A stretch of 46,263 nt of DNA from Gammaproteobacteria bacterium (lineage in GTDB: Bacteria > Pseudomonadota > Gammaproteobacteria > Xanthomonadales > Xanthomonadaceae): the NCBI GenBank assembly GCA_025356635.1, contig JANXRY010000031.1, forward strand, positions 1 to 46,263. The letters run 5' to 3'. Position 1 is the first letter of the stretch. Every line of letters begins with the position of its first letter. Below are positions 1-8,626 of this stretch, in pieces. The notes beneath the pieces are model-generated. The model ran no database searches. It was not told the origin of the DNA and worked only from the letters and a program-made list of their open reading frames with translations. Both the position numbers and the translations under genes were made by a program.

Positions 1-1208
1 TCAAACGGCTGAGCGCCAGTTGCGCGGTGATCGCCACCGGCACGCTGGTGAAATCCGAGGGCCAGGGCCAGAGCTTCGAGATCCAGGCCAGCGCCGTCGA
101 AGTGGTGGGTTGGGTGGAAGATCCGGAAACTTACCCGATCCAGCCCAAGGCGCATTCGCTGGAATTCCTGCGCGAGGTCGCGCACCTGCGCCCGCGCACC
201 AATCTATTCGGAGCGGTCACGCGCATCCGCCACTGCATGGCCATGGCCGTGCACCGCTTCTTCCATGAGCAGGGTTTCTACTGGGTCAACACGCCGATCA
301 TCTCGACCTCGGATGCCGAAGGCGCCGGCCAGATGTTCCGGATCTCGACCCTAGACATGATGAACCTGCCGCGCGATGCCAAGGGCGCAGTGGATTTTTC
401 CAAGGATTTTTTCGGCAAGGAAGCCTTCCTCACTGTCTCGGGGCAACTCAACGTCGAGGCGTTCTGCCTGGCCTTGTCGAAGGTCTACACCTTCGGCCCG
501 ACCTTTCGCGCCGAAAATTCCAATACGTCGAGGCACTTGGCCGAATTCTGGATGATCGAACCAGAGATCGCCTTCGCCGATCTCAATGACGACGCCAATC
601 TTGCCGAGTCGTTCCTGAAATACATTTTCAAGGCCGTGCTGAACGAGCGCATGGACGATCTCGCCTTCCTGGCCGAGCGCGTCGAAAAAACCGCGATCAG
701 CAAGCTCGAAGCCATCGTCAACTCGCCATTTGAGCGCATCGAATACACCGAAGCCGTGTCGCTGTTGCAGAAATCCGGACACAAGTTCGACTACCTGGTC
801 GAATGGGGCCTGGACCTACAAACCGAACACGAGCGCTGGCTGACCGAACAGCACATCGGCCGCCCGGTAGTGGTGATGAATTACCCCGAGCAGATAAAAG
901 CTTTCTACATGCGCCTGAACAACGACGGCAAGACTGTAGCGGCAATGGACGTGCTCGCGCCGGGCATTGGCGAAATCATCGGTGGTTCGCAACGCGAGGA
1001 ACGCCTGGAAATCCTCGACTCGCGCATGGCGCAATTCGGCCTCGATCCAGCGCATTACGAGTGGTATCGCGATTTCCGCAGATATGGAACGGTGCCGCAT
1101 TGCGGCTTCGGCCTCGGTTTCGAGCGACTGGTGGTCTACGTTTGTGGATTGTCGAATATCCGCGACGCCATTCCCTACCCACGCGCGCCCGGGCTGGCGA
1201 CGTTCTAG
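1..1208 (+). CDS. asnS: Asparagine--tRNA ligase (5' end outside window)
   Basis: Class II aminoacyl-tRNA synthetase that charges tRNA-Asn in the cytoplasm. The frame is open from the first bases of the window, so the start lies upstream; about 402 codons are visible, against roughly 466 residues in the E. coli enzyme, so about 65 N-terminal residues are missing. The visible part begins inside the OB-fold anticodon-binding domain ([10 protein letters not shown], then [15 protein letters not shown]). It continues into the catalytic core, with motif 2 ([17 protein letters not shown]) and motif 3 ([13 protein letters not shown]). The C-terminus ([12 protein letters not shown]) matches the family's usual ending. 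The AENSNTSRH stretch favours AsnRS over AspRS. The next gene starts 2 bases after the stop. Confidence 0.97.
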   Translation, partial: KRLSASCAVIATGTLVKSEGQGQSFEIQASAVEVVGWVEDPETYPIQPKAHSLEFLREVAHLRPRTNLFGAVTRIRHCMAMAVHRFFHEQGFYWVNTPIISTSDAEGAGQMFRISTLDMMNLPRDAKGAVDFSKDFFGKEAFLTVSGQLNVEAFCLALSKVYTFGPTFRAENSNTSRHLAEFWMIEPEIAFADLNDDANLAESFLKYIFKAVLNERMDDLAFLAERVEKTAISKLEAIVNSPFERIEYTEAVSLLQKSGHKFDYLVEWGLDLQTEHERWLTEQHIGRPVVVMNYPEQIKAFYMRLNNDGKTVAAMDVLAPGIGEIIGGSQREERLEILDSRMAQFGLDPAHYEWYRDFRRYGTVPHCGFGLGFERLVVYVCGLSNIRDAIPYPRAPGLATF

Positions 1209-1210
1209 CC

Positions 1211-1504
1211 ATGGTGCAGGCACTGTTGTTTTTCTTCCTCGGGCTGGCCGGTTCGGCTGGGCCGGGCCACTTCGGATTCCGGGTACTGGCCTATCGCCAC
1301 CATCTGGACCGGAACTATCCCTTCGCCCCCGGCAGCGAACAGGGCGGCTGGCGCTACAGCTGGTGGACGATGCGCTTCGGCTTCCTCCCGCTCAAGGACA
1401 ACGCCATGAACGTATTCGCCGGCAACGCCGGAGTAATGGGCTGGATCGCGATGCTTGGCGTCGTCGGCACCGGCGTGTGTATTGCAGCGAAGGCAGGAAC
1501 CTGA
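1211..1504 (+). CDS. Small hypothetical membrane protein
   Basis: A 97-residue protein I do not recognise. It has a hydrophobic N-terminus (VQALLFFFLGLAGSAG), a polar middle rich in aromatic residues (RYSWWTMRFGF), and a C-terminal hydrophobic segment (GVMGWIAMLGVVGTGVCIA), so it probably sits in the inner membrane with one or two spans. It starts at ATG 2 bases after the asnS stop and ends 1 base before the next ATG, so it is probably translated with its neighbours. No strong Shine-Dalgarno sequence is visible, which fits re-initiation after asnS. The tight packing and the absence of a better frame on either strand support a real gene. Its function is unknown. Confidence 0.6.
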   Translation: MVQALLFFFLGLAGSAGPGHFGFRVLAYRHHLDRNYPFAPGSEQGGWRYSWWTMRFGFLPLKDNAMNVFAGNAGVMGWIAMLGVVGTGVCIAAKAGT

Positions 1505-1505
1505 A

Positions 1506-1847
1506 ATGAACGAAGACGACATCGAAAATTTTTCCGAAGCGGACGAATTCGAACGCGAGGAATGGTGGCTGGCCACGCCCGAGCAGCTGCTGGTCTGGGC
1601 GCGCTTGCGTGTGCTTGAAAGCGGCGTTGCCCAGGTGTTCGACAGCATGGGCGAAACCCTAATCTACGAAAGCGAAGACGTGGCCCGTGCTGCACTGATG
1701 GACGCCGATTTCCGCGGCCTCGACGGCATGGATGACCACGATGCCGAAATGATCGGCATGCTGATCGAAGAGTTGCAACCACCGCAGGGCGAGGACGATG
1801 AAGAATTGCTGCCGCAGATGATCCGGCAGAAGCCGCCGCAGCACTGA
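1506..1847 (+). CDS. Small acidic hypothetical protein
   Basis: A 113-residue, strongly acidic, probably cytoplasmic protein with no signal peptide or membrane span. Asp and Glu dominate the start (NEDDIENFSEADEFEREEWW) and recur near the end (GEDDEELLPQM). The middle (PEQLLVWARLRVLESGVAQVF) looks helical. I do not recognise the family. It starts 1 base after the preceding stop and ends 2 bases before the PaiB-like gene, so it belongs to the same transcription unit. The ATG at 1506 is preferred over an upstream in-frame start because that start would overlap the preceding gene by about 50 bases. Confidence 0.6.
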   Translation: MNEDDIENFSEADEFEREEWWLATPEQLLVWARLRVLESGVAQVFDSMGETLIYESEDVARAALMDADFRGLDGMDDHDAEMIGMLIEELQPPQGEDDEELLPQMIRQKPPQH

Positions 1848-1849
1848 GC

Positions 1850-2488
1850 ATGTACACGCCGCCTTATTTCGCCGAAACCGACCTGATCGAACTCGACCGC
1901 CTGGCGGCTGCGCATCCGTTCGCCACGCTTATCACCGTAGTCGATGGCGTGCCTTTCGTTTCCCATGTACCAGTCTTGTACCGGCGTGGGGCTGACGGGA
2001 TAGAAATTCGCGGGCATTGGTCGCGCGCCAATCCGCAATGGCGTCACACCGGCGAGGCCACGCTGATCTTGCACGGGCCGGATGCCTATGTGTCGCCGTC
2101 CTGGTACCCGGACAAGGAAAGCGCGGCACGCGTGCCGACCTGGAATTACGCGGTTGCGCATTTGCTCGGTCCACTTGAAATTTTCGAAGACGAGGCTTCC
2201 CTGGCCAGCGTCGTCTCCGACCTCAGCGAGCGCTTCGAGGCCATCGTCGGGAAAGACTGGCGTTTCGAATTCGAGCGCGACGATCACCGCAAGCAGCTAC
2301 GCGGCATCGTCGGGTTCCGAATGGTGCCGCAGCGGATCGAATTGAAATTCAAGCTCAGCCAGAATCATCCGACAGCCAATATCGAAAGTGTCGCCAGCGC
2401 CCTTGCCGACGGCAGCGAAGACCAACGCGCAATTGCGGCGCTGATGCGCGCCAATCTCGCGCAAGCGAATACGGGAAAACAGCCATGA
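1850..2488 (+). CDS. FMN-binding negative regulator family protein (PaiB-like)
   Basis: A 212-residue split-barrel flavoprotein of the PaiB family, near the usual 200-215 residues. The N-terminal signature MYTPPYF, the ALIT-like strand (FATLITVVDGVPFVSHVPVLY) and the later GHWSRANPQW and SPSWY motifs are typical. In Bacillus, PaiB is linked to repression of protease and sporulation genes; most proteobacterial members are uncharacterised and may be FMN-binding enzymes. It overlaps the following SDR gene by 4 bases (ATGA), so the two are probably translationally coupled. Its position just before the kynurenine genes suggests a role in, or control of, that pathway, but this is inference from context only. 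Confidence 0.88.
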   Translation: MYTPPYFAETDLIELDRLAAAHPFATLITVVDGVPFVSHVPVLYRRGADGIEIRGHWSRANPQWRHTGEATLILHGPDAYVSPSWYPDKESAARVPTWNYAVAHLLGPLEIFEDEASLASVVSDLSERFEAIVGKDWRFEFERDDHRKQLRGIVGFRMVPQRIELKFKLSQNHPTANIESVASALADGSEDQRAIAALMRANLAQANTGKQP

Positions 2489-3270
2489 CACTTCCACTCA
2501 AAGGCCGGCATGCACTGGTCTGCGGTGCGTCCGAAGGTATCGGCCGCGCCGCGGCGGTCGCGCTGGCTGAGCTCGGTGCGACGATCACCGTGCTCGCGCG
2601 CCGGCAGGACCGCCTCGACGACGTGCTGGCCGCACTGCCGCGCCCCGCCGGGCAAACGCATGGGACACTCTCGGCTGATGTCGGCGCGACCGATGCTTTG
2701 CGTGCAAACCTCGACGCACTGGTCGCCGCGAACCCGGTGCATGTGCTGGTCAACAATACGGCAGGTCCGCCCGGTGGAACGGCACTCGCCGCATCGCCGG
2801 AACAATACCTGGCGGTGTTCCGCCAGCACCTGATCGCCAATCAAACCCTGGTGCAGGCCACGCTACCGGGCATGAAAGCCGCTGGCTGGGGCCGCATCGT
2901 CAATATCATTTCGACTTCCGTCAAAGAACCCATTGCCAACCTCGGCGTGTCCAACACCATCCGCGGCGCCGTCGCCAGTTGGGCCAAGACACTGGCCAGC
3001 GAACTCGGGGCGTTCGGCATTACCGTCAACAACGTGCTGCCGGGCTACACGCGCACGCAACGCCTCGAACAGATCCTCGGCGAACGTGCGAACGCGAGCG
3101 GCAAACCGCAGGCCGAGATCGCCCAGACGATGTTGGCAACAGTGCCCGCCGGACGTTTCGCGGAACCCGAGGAGATCGCCGCCGCCATCGCCTTCCTGTG
3201 TTCGCCGCAGGCCGGGTATGTCAATGGCATCAACCTGCCCGTCGACGGCGGCCGGACGCGCTCGCTTTGA
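2485..3270 (+). CDS. Atypical short-chain dehydrogenase/reductase family protein
   Basis: A 261-residue Rossmann-fold SDR. The nucleotide-binding glycine motif is G14-A-S-E-G18-I-G20, the NNTAG strand is at about 90-94, and the C-terminus has the usual FLCSPQAGYVNGINLPVDGG. Ser143 is in the normal catalytic-serine position, but the expected Tyr-x-x-x-Lys is replaced by Ser156-Asn-Thr-Ile-Arg160. Variants of this kind occur in a subgroup of FabG-like SDRs whose substrates are poorly known. The gene overlaps the PaiB-like gene by 4 bases and precedes the semialdehyde dehydrogenase by 35 bases. It may act on a kynurenine-pathway intermediate or an oxidised side product; which one cannot be told from the sequence. 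Confidence 0.87.
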   Translation: MTLPLKGRHALVCGASEGIGRAAAVALAELGATITVLARRQDRLDDVLAALPRPAGQTHGTLSADVGATDALRANLDALVAANPVHVLVNNTAGPPGGTALAASPEQYLAVFRQHLIANQTLVQATLPGMKAAGWGRIVNIISTSVKEPIANLGVSNTIRGAVASWAKTLASELGAFGITVNNVLPGYTRTQRLEQILGERANASGKPQAEIAQTMLATVPAGRFAEPEEIAAAIAFLCSPQAGYVNGINLPVDGGRTRSL

Positions 3271-3305
3271 TCGTGCTCGCTTTAAATCCCGGGTAAGCTA
3301 CTCGA

Positions 3306-4754
3306 ATGAACTTGCGCCTCAACCATTTGATCGGCGGCGATGCCCGTCCTGCGGCCAACGGCGGTTGGCTGGATGTGTACGATCCGTCGTCGGGCGTGGT
3401 TTATGCCACCTGCCCAGACGGCGATCGCGACGATATCGACGCGGCGGTTGTGGCAGCGACGGCGGCATTCCCGGCGTGGTCAGCGTTGCCGGCATCTGAA
3501 CGCGCGGCCTGGATGAATCGGCTGGCCGATGGCATCGAAGCGCGACTGGACGACTTCGCCCGTGCCGAATCGCGCGATGCCGGCAAGCCCCTGCGCCTGG
3601 CGCGCGATTTCGAAATCCCGCGCGTGGTCACCAACCTGCGTTTCTTTGCCGCCGCCGCAACCCAATTCGCCAGCGAATCACATAGCAGCCTGGGCATGCT
3701 GAACTACACATTGCGGCAACCACTGGGCGTGGTCGGCTGCATTTCGCCATGGAACCTGCCGCTGTATCTGTTCACCTGGAAGTTCGCGCCGGCATTGGCC
3801 GCCGGCAATTGCGTGATCGGCAAACCGTCGGAAGTCACTCCGGTAACTGCGTGGATGCTGGGGGAAGTGGCGCGCGAGATCGGTTTCCCGGCCGGCGTGC
3901 TCAATATCGTTCAGGGTCACGGACCCAGCGCCGGACAAGCCCTGGTCGATCATCCTTTGGTGAAAGCGATCACCTTCACCGGCAGCACGGCGGTCGGCCT
4001 GCGCCTGGCGGAAAGCTGCGCGCGCTCACTGAAAAAGATTTCGCTTGAACTCGGCGGCAAGAACCCGACCTTGATCTTCGCCGATGCTTCGCGCGACGGC
4101 CTGCTCGATACCGTTATTCGCTCGGCCTTCCAGAATTCAGGACAGATCTGCCTATGCGGATCGCGAATATTGATCGAACGCTCCTACTACGAAGAATTTC
4201 GCGACGCTTTCGTCGCGCGCGTGCAGGCATTGCGAATAGGTTCACCGGGCGATCCCGACAACGATCTCGGACCGCTGGTGTCACAGGCGCAGTTCGACAA
4301 AGTGCTTGGCTGCATCGCATTGGCGCGGACCGAAGGCGGACGCGTACTCTGCGGCGGCGGCGCGTTGCATCTCAGTGACGAGGAGGCTGGCGGCTGGTAT
4401 ATCGCGCCGACCGTGATCGAAAACCTGGGCCCGACCTGCCGCACCAATACCGAGGAAATCTTCGGGCCAGTGGTCACGTTGCAGGCGTTTGACAGCGAGG
4501 CCGACGCACTCGCACTCGCCAATGCCACACCCTACGGGTTGGCTGCCAGCGTCTGGACCCGCGACATCGGCCGGGCGCATCGGATGGCCGAAAAATTGGA
4601 TGCCGGCGTGGTCTGGATCAACACCTGGATGCAACGCGACCTGCGCACGCCCTTCGGCGGCGTCAAGCAGTCGGGCCTGGGCCGCGAAGGCGGCTGGGAA
4701 GCGATGCGTTTTTTCACCGATACCAAGAACGTCACCGTCGCCCTCGGACCCTGA
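3306..4754 (+). CDS. nbaE: 2-aminomuconic 6-semialdehyde dehydrogenase
   Basis: A 482-residue NAD-dependent aldehyde dehydrogenase. In this context it most likely oxidises 2-aminomuconate 6-semialdehyde, the ACMS decarboxylase product, to 2-aminomuconate. All catalytic elements are visible: Asn150 in SPWN, the FTGSTAVG cofactor loop at 224-231, Glu248 in LELGGK, and the nucleophile Cys282 in GQICLCGSR. The C-terminus has the WINTWMQRDLRTPFGGVKQSG stretch typical of the 2-hydroxymuconate/2-aminomuconate semialdehyde dehydrogenase group. The specific assignment rests on the flanking genes for ACMS decarboxylase, dioxygenase and deaminase. From sequence alone, 2-hydroxymuconic semialdehyde dehydrogenase is the main alternative. 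Carbonic anhydrase follows after 3 bases. Confidence 0.9.
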   Translation: MNLRLNHLIGGDARPAANGGWLDVYDPSSGVVYATCPDGDRDDIDAAVVAATAAFPAWSALPASERAAWMNRLADGIEARLDDFARAESRDAGKPLRLARDFEIPRVVTNLRFFAAAATQFASESHSSLGMLNYTLRQPLGVVGCISPWNLPLYLFTWKFAPALAAGNCVIGKPSEVTPVTAWMLGEVAREIGFPAGVLNIVQGHGPSAGQALVDHPLVKAITFTGSTAVGLRLAESCARSLKKISLELGGKNPTLIFADASRDGLLDTVIRSAFQNSGQICLCGSRILIERSYYEEFRDAFVARVQALRIGSPGDPDNDLGPLVSQAQFDKVLGCIALARTEGGRVLCGGGALHLSDEEAGGWYIAPTVIENLGPTCRTNTEEIFGPVVTLQAFDSEADALALANATPYGLAASVWTRDIGRAHRMAEKLDAGVVWINTWMQRDLRTPFGGVKQSGLGREGGWEAMRFFTDTKNVTVALGP

Positions 4755-4757
4755 GCC

Positions 4758-5420
4758 ATGACCTCGATCAACGATCTGCTGGAACGCAACAAGGCCTGGG
4801 CGGAGCAAGTTCGCCGCGAGGACCCGGGCTTCTTCAAGCGGCTGTCGACGCAACAGGCGCCGAAGTACCTGTGGATCGGCTGCTCGGATTCCCGGGTGCC
4901 GGCCAACCAGATCACCGGCCTGGCGCCGGGCGAAGTGTTCGTCCACCGCAATATCGCCAACCTCGTCGTGCATACCGACCTGAATTGCCTGAGCACGATC
5001 CAGTTCGCGGTCGACCTGCTGAAGGTCGAGCACATCCTCGTCGTCGGCCACTACGGTTGCAGCGGCGTGCACGCTAGCCTGACCGGCGCCCGCGTCGGCC
5101 TGGCCGACAATTGGCTGCGGCATGTTAGCGATGTGGCGCAGAAACATTCCAGCCTTCTCGACGCGGTCGAACTGGAATCGCTCAAGCACGCGCGTCTGTG
5201 CGAGCTCAATGTCATCGAGCAGGTGCTCAACGTCTGCCAGACGACGATGGTCGAGGATGCCTGGTCGCGCGGCCAGGCCTTGTCGGTGCATGGCTGGGTC
5301 TACAGCCTGCTCGACGGTCGGGTGCGCCAGCTGGGCATGGATGTTTCGGCGCGCGCGGATTTGACGCCTGCCTACGCCGAAGCCCTGGATCGAATCGCCA
5401 GCCGCCCGGAGCCGCGATGA
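4758..5420 (+). CDS. can: Beta-class carbonic anhydrase
   Basis: A 220-residue cytoplasmic zinc enzyme interconverting CO2 and bicarbonate. The zinc ligands and the Asp-Arg dyad are plain: Cys42, Asp44 and Arg46 in CSDSRVP, and His98 and Cys101 in GHYGCSGV. These have the spacing of E. coli Can. GEVFVHRNIAN is also conserved. It lies inside the kynurenine block, 3 bases after the semialdehyde dehydrogenase, and its stop overlaps the start of the deaminase gene (ATGA). A link to CO2 released by the ACMS decarboxylase two genes downstream is attractive, but it could equally be the cell's housekeeping enzyme placed here. Confidence 0.95.
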   Translation: MTSINDLLERNKAWAEQVRREDPGFFKRLSTQQAPKYLWIGCSDSRVPANQITGLAPGEVFVHRNIANLVVHTDLNCLSTIQFAVDLLKVEHILVVGHYGCSGVHASLTGARVGLADNWLRHVSDVAQKHSSLLDAVELESLKHARLCELNVIEQVLNVCQTTMVEDAWSRGQALSVHGWVYSLLDGRVRQLGMDVSARADLTPAYAEALDRIASRPEPR

Positions 5421-5812
5421 GCGAGGTGATCCGCACCGATTCCGCGCCGCGGGCCGTCGGCCATTACCCGCACGCCCGGCGGGTCGGGAACCTGTTGTTC
5501 CTGTCCGGCATCGGCCCGCGCAACGCGCGCGACAATTCAATTCCCGATGACATCATCGGCCAATGCCATTCGGTCTTCACCAATGTGCATGCCGTGCTCG
5601 AAGCCAGTGGCGCGCGCTGGAATGACCTGGTTGATGTCACCGTCTATCTCACCGATATGGCGCGAGATTTCAAGGCCTACAACGCCGTCTGGGCGGAATA
5701 TTTCCCGGACGCGGCTAGCGCTCCCTGCCGAACCACGCTTGGGATCACCGCCCTGCCGACGCCGATCGCGATCGAACTCAAGTGCATCGCCGTTGTGCAC
5801 GAAGGACTTTGA
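5417..5812 (+). CDS. nbaF: RidA-family 2-aminomuconate deaminase
   Basis: A 131-residue protein of the RidA/YjgF/UK114 fold ([12 protein letters not shown] near the start, then a [13 protein letters not shown] strand-turn). In kynurenine and 2-nitrobenzoate meta-pathways a RidA-type protein hydrolyses 2-aminomuconate to 4-oxalocrotonate and ammonia, and the position here, between the dehydrogenase and dioxygenase genes, points to that role. The arginine of classical imine-hydrolysing RidA proteins (in their ARLPK-like loop) is absent: the loop reads [12 protein letters not shown]. This fits the deaminase subgroup better than housekeeping RidA. The ATG at 5417 overlaps the carbonic anhydrase stop, and the dioxygenase gene begins 1 base after this stop. 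Confidence 0.88.
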   Translation: MSEVIRTDSAPRAVGHYPHARRVGNLLFLSGIGPRNARDNSIPDDIIGQCHSVFTNVHAVLEASGARWNDLVDVTVYLTDMARDFKAYNAVWAEYFPDAASAPCRTTLGITALPTPIAIELKCIAVVHEGL

Positions 5813-5813
5813 G

Positions 5814-6335
5814 ATGCTGACGCCCGCCTTCAATCTGCAGACCTGGATCGACGAACACCGGCACTTGCTGAAACCGCCAATCGGCAACAAGTGCATCGTT
5901 GACGGCGATTTCATCGTGATGATCGTCGGTGGCCCGAATGCGCGCACCGATTACCACGTCGAGGAAGGTCCGGAATTTTTCTACCAACTCGAAGGCGAGA
6001 TGGTGCTGAAGATCCAGGAGAACGGAACCGCCCGCGACATCCCGATCAAAACCGGCGAGATGTTTTACCTGCCGGCGCACGTGCCGCATTCGCCACAGCG
6101 CTCGGCTGGCGGCGTTGGCCTGGTGATCGAACGCAAGCGCCTCGCCCACGAATTGGACGGCCTGCTCTGGTTCTGCGAGCGCTGCAACCACAAGCTGTAC
6201 GAAGAATTTTTCCCGCTAGAAAACATCGAAACGCAATTTTCGGCAGTGTTCGATCGGTTTTACCGTGCCATTGAACATCGTACCTGTGAACAGTGTGGTC
6301 ACCTGAATCCGGCACCAGCGAAGTACGCGGACTGA
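5814..6335 (+). CDS. nbaC: 3-hydroxyanthranilate 3,4-dioxygenase
   Basis: A 173-residue cupin that uses Fe(II) and O2 to open 3-hydroxyanthranilate to 2-amino-3-carboxymuconate 6-semialdehyde. The iron ligands are His48, Glu54 and His92 ([11 protein letters not shown] and PAHVPHSP), with substrate-binding arginines at about 44 and 96. Two C-terminal pairs, Cys121/Cys124 (CERC) and Cys158/Cys161 (CEQC), form the rubredoxin-like second metal site of bacterial enzymes, which vertebrate enzymes lack. Length is normal for the bacterial form. The unstable product is handed to the decarboxylase encoded 1 base downstream. The start at 5814 follows the deaminase stop by 1 base. Confidence 0.97.
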   Translation: MLTPAFNLQTWIDEHRHLLKPPIGNKCIVDGDFIVMIVGGPNARTDYHVEEGPEFFYQLEGEMVLKIQENGTARDIPIKTGEMFYLPAHVPHSPQRSAGGVGLVIERKRLAHELDGLLWFCERCNHKLYEEFFPLENIETQFSAVFDRFYRAIEHRTCEQCGHLNPAPAKYAD

Positions 6336-6336
6336 C

Positions 6337-7347
6337 ATGCTCAAGATCGACACCCACGCCCACTACCTGCCGCGCGACTGGCCCGACCTCGCGACCAAAT
6401 ACGGCGACAACCGTTTTCCGGTGATCCACCACGGCGACGACAATCGCCATCGCATCTACAAGGAAGGCAAGTTCTTCCGCGAGATCCTGTCCAAGACCTG
6501 GGACCCGGACGAGCGCATCGCCGAATATGCGCGCTTCGGCGTGCAGGTGCAGGTGATCAGCACGGTGCCGGTTATGTTCAGTTACTGGGCAAAACCGCAT
6601 CACGCGCTAGAATTGCACCAGTCCCTCAACGATCATACCGCCGAGACCTGCCGCTCGCATCGCAAGCACTACGCCGGTATCGGCACGGTGCCGTTGCAGT
6701 CGCCGCGCCTGGCGATCCAGGAACTGGAACGCTGCATGGACCAGCTCGACCTGCAAGGTGTGCAGATCGGTTCGCATGTGAACGATTGGAACCTGGATGC
6801 GCCCGAGCTGTTCGATTTCTTCCAGGCCGCGCAGGATCTCGGCGCCGCGATCCTGATTCATCCCTGGGAAATGATGGGCACTGACGAAATGCCAAACTAC
6901 TGGCTGCCTTGGTTGGTAGGCATGCCGGCCGAACTTTCGCGCGCTGCTTGCAGCCTGATCTTCAGCGGCGTGCTCGAACGATTGCCCCGGCTGAAAGTCT
7001 GTCTGGCGCACGGCGGCGGCAGTTTCCCGTACACGATCGGCCGCATCGAGCATGGTTTCAACATGCGCCCGGATCTGGTCGCGGTCGACAACCCGCGCAA
7101 CCCGCGCGAATATCTGTCGCGATTGTTTTTCGATTCCTGGGTCGCAGATACGCGCGCGCTGCGCTACCTTCTCGATACGGTGAATGTCAGCCAGGTCATG
7201 TTCGGCACCGACTATCCGTTCCCGCTGGGCGAACAGGAACCGGGCAAGGGCATCGCATCGCTCAATCTCAGCGAAACCGACCAAGCCCGGATCTACCACG
7301 GCACCGCGCTGGACTGGCTGGGCCTGGGCAAGTCGCGGTTCGAATGA
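6337..7347 (+). CDS. nbaD: 2-amino-3-carboxymuconate-6-semialdehyde decarboxylase (ACMSD)
   Basis: A 336-residue zinc amidohydrolase-fold decarboxylase. It removes CO2 from ACMS, steering the pathway away from spontaneous cyclisation to quinolinate. Metal ligands read as His7 and His9 (DTHAHYLP), His175 (ILIHPWEMMG), His225 (CLAHGGG) and Asp292 (FGTDYPFP). Arg48 in FFREIL matches the catalytic-site arginine region. Length equals characterised bacterial ACMSDs. Together with the dehydrogenase and deaminase genes it shows that the cluster is built for catabolism rather than for NAD synthesis. Kynureninase starts 1 base after the stop. Confidence 0.97.
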   Translation: MLKIDTHAHYLPRDWPDLATKYGDNRFPVIHHGDDNRHRIYKEGKFFREILSKTWDPDERIAEYARFGVQVQVISTVPVMFSYWAKPHHALELHQSLNDHTAETCRSHRKHYAGIGTVPLQSPRLAIQELERCMDQLDLQGVQIGSHVNDWNLDAPELFDFFQAAQDLGAAILIHPWEMMGTDEMPNYWLPWLVGMPAELSRAACSLIFSGVLERLPRLKVCLAHGGGSFPYTIGRIEHGFNMRPDLVAVDNPRNPREYLSRLFFDSWVADTRALRYLLDTVNVSQVMFGTDYPFPLGEQEPGKGIASLNLSETDQARIYHGTALDWLGLGKSRFE

Positions 7348-7348
7348 A

Positions 7349-8626
7349 ATGACAACTTTGTTTTCTGCCGAACACGCTCACCAGCTAGACGCCAGCGATC
7401 CTCTGCGTGGATTTCGCGATGAGTTCCAGCTACCGCGCCACGGCGACGCCGATCAACTCTATTTCTGCGGAAACTCGCTCGGCCTGCAACCCAAGGCGGT
7501 GCGTGCGGCCCTGCTCGATGAACTCGACGACTGGGCACGACTCGGCGTTGAAGCGCACTTCCACGGCAAGCATCCGTGGATGCCCTATCACGCATTCGTA
7601 CGCGAAACGCTGGCCGCTTGCGTGGGCGCGCAACCTTCAGAAGTCGTGGCGATGAACTCGCTATCGGTGAACCTGCACCTGCTCATGGTCAGTTTCTACC
7701 AGCCAACAAGTGAACGTCACGCAATCCTGATCGAGGCCGGCGCCTTTCCATCGGATCGCTATGCGGTCGAATCGCAGGTCCGATTCCATGGGTTCGACCC
7801 GGTGACTTCGCTGATCGAACTCGAAGCCGACGAAGCGAACGGCACGATTTCGATGCAGGCCATCGAGCGGGTGCTTGCCGAGCGTGGCCAGACCATCGCA
7901 CTGGTGCTGTGGCCGGGCGTGCAATACCGCAGCGGGCAAGCCTTCGACCTGAAGGAAATCACTCGCCTGGCACACGCGCAAGACTGCGCTGTCGGATTCG
8001 ATCTTGCGCATGCGGCAGGCAACCTACCATTGCAACTTCACGACAGCGGCGCCGACTTCGCAGCATGGTGCAGTTACAAATACCTCAACTCCGGCCCGGG
8101 CGCGATTGCCGGCGCGTTCGTCCACGAACGGCATGCATGCAGCGATCGCCCGCGCTTTGCCGGCTGGTGGGGACACGACCAGGCGACGCGCTTCAAGATG
8201 GGATCGGAATTCGTGCCCACGCCCGGTGCCGACGGTTGGCAACTAAGCAACCCGCCGATTCTCGCGCTGGCACCGCTGCGGGTATCGCTGGAAATCTTCC
8301 AACGTGCCGGCATGGCCGCATTGCGCGATAAATCGGAAAAAATCACCGGCTATCTGGAAGCGTTGATTCGCGAACGGCTGGACGGCACCCTGGATGTCGT
8401 CACGCCGGCCGAGCCGGAACGCCGTGGTTGCCAGCTGTCGCTGCGCGTGGTCGGCGGCCGCGAGCGTGGCCGCGGGTTATTCCAATTCCTCGCGAACGCC
8501 GGAATCATCGGTGATTGGCGCGAGCCCGACGTGATCCGTATTTCGCCGGCACCGCTCTACAACCGCTACAGCGATGTTCTCGGATTCATACAGACGGTTG
8601 AGCAATGGCGGATGGCGCAATCATGA
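7349..8626 (+). CDS. kynU: Kynureninase
   Basis: A 425-residue PLP enzyme of fold type I that cleaves 3-hydroxykynurenine (or kynurenine) to 3-hydroxyanthranilate (or anthranilate) and alanine. The PLP lysine is Lys244 in CSYKYLNSGPG. The cofactor-ring aspartate lies in GFDLAHAAGN (Asp218, with His221). The N-terminal YFCGNSLGLQP stretch is typical of the family. The ATG at 7349 follows the ACMSD stop by 1 base and gives the family length. The gene ends in a 4-base overlap with the monooxygenase gene. With a monooxygenase and 3-hydroxyanthranilate dioxygenase beside it, 3-hydroxykynurenine is the expected substrate. Confidence 0.97.
   Translation: MTTLFSAEHAHQLDASDPLRGFRDEFQLPRHGDADQLYFCGNSLGLQPKAVRAALLDELDDWARLGVEAHFHGKHPWMPYHAFVRETLAACVGAQPSEVVAMNSLSVNLHLLMVSFYQPTSERHAILIEAGAFPSDRYAVESQVRFHGFDPVTSLIELEADEANGTISMQAIERVLAERGQTIALVLWPGVQYRSGQAFDLKEITRLAHAQDCAVGFDLAHAAGNLPLQLHDSGADFAAWCSYKYLNSGPGAIAGAFVHERHACSDRPRFAGWWGHDQATRFKMGSEFVPTPGADGWQLSNPPILALAPLRVSLEIFQRAGMAALRDKSEKITGYLEALIRERLDGTLDVVTPAEPERRGCQLSLRVVGGRERGRGLFQFLANAGIIGDWREPDVIRISPAPLYNRYSDVLGFIQTVEQWRMAQS

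Noticed and set aside
4281-5540. 419-codon minus-strand open frame opposite the aldehyde and carbonic anhydrase genes
   Set aside because: It crosses two well-supported plus-strand genes, has no family-like motifs, and is the arginine/alanine-rich antisense frame expected in GC-rich coding DNA.
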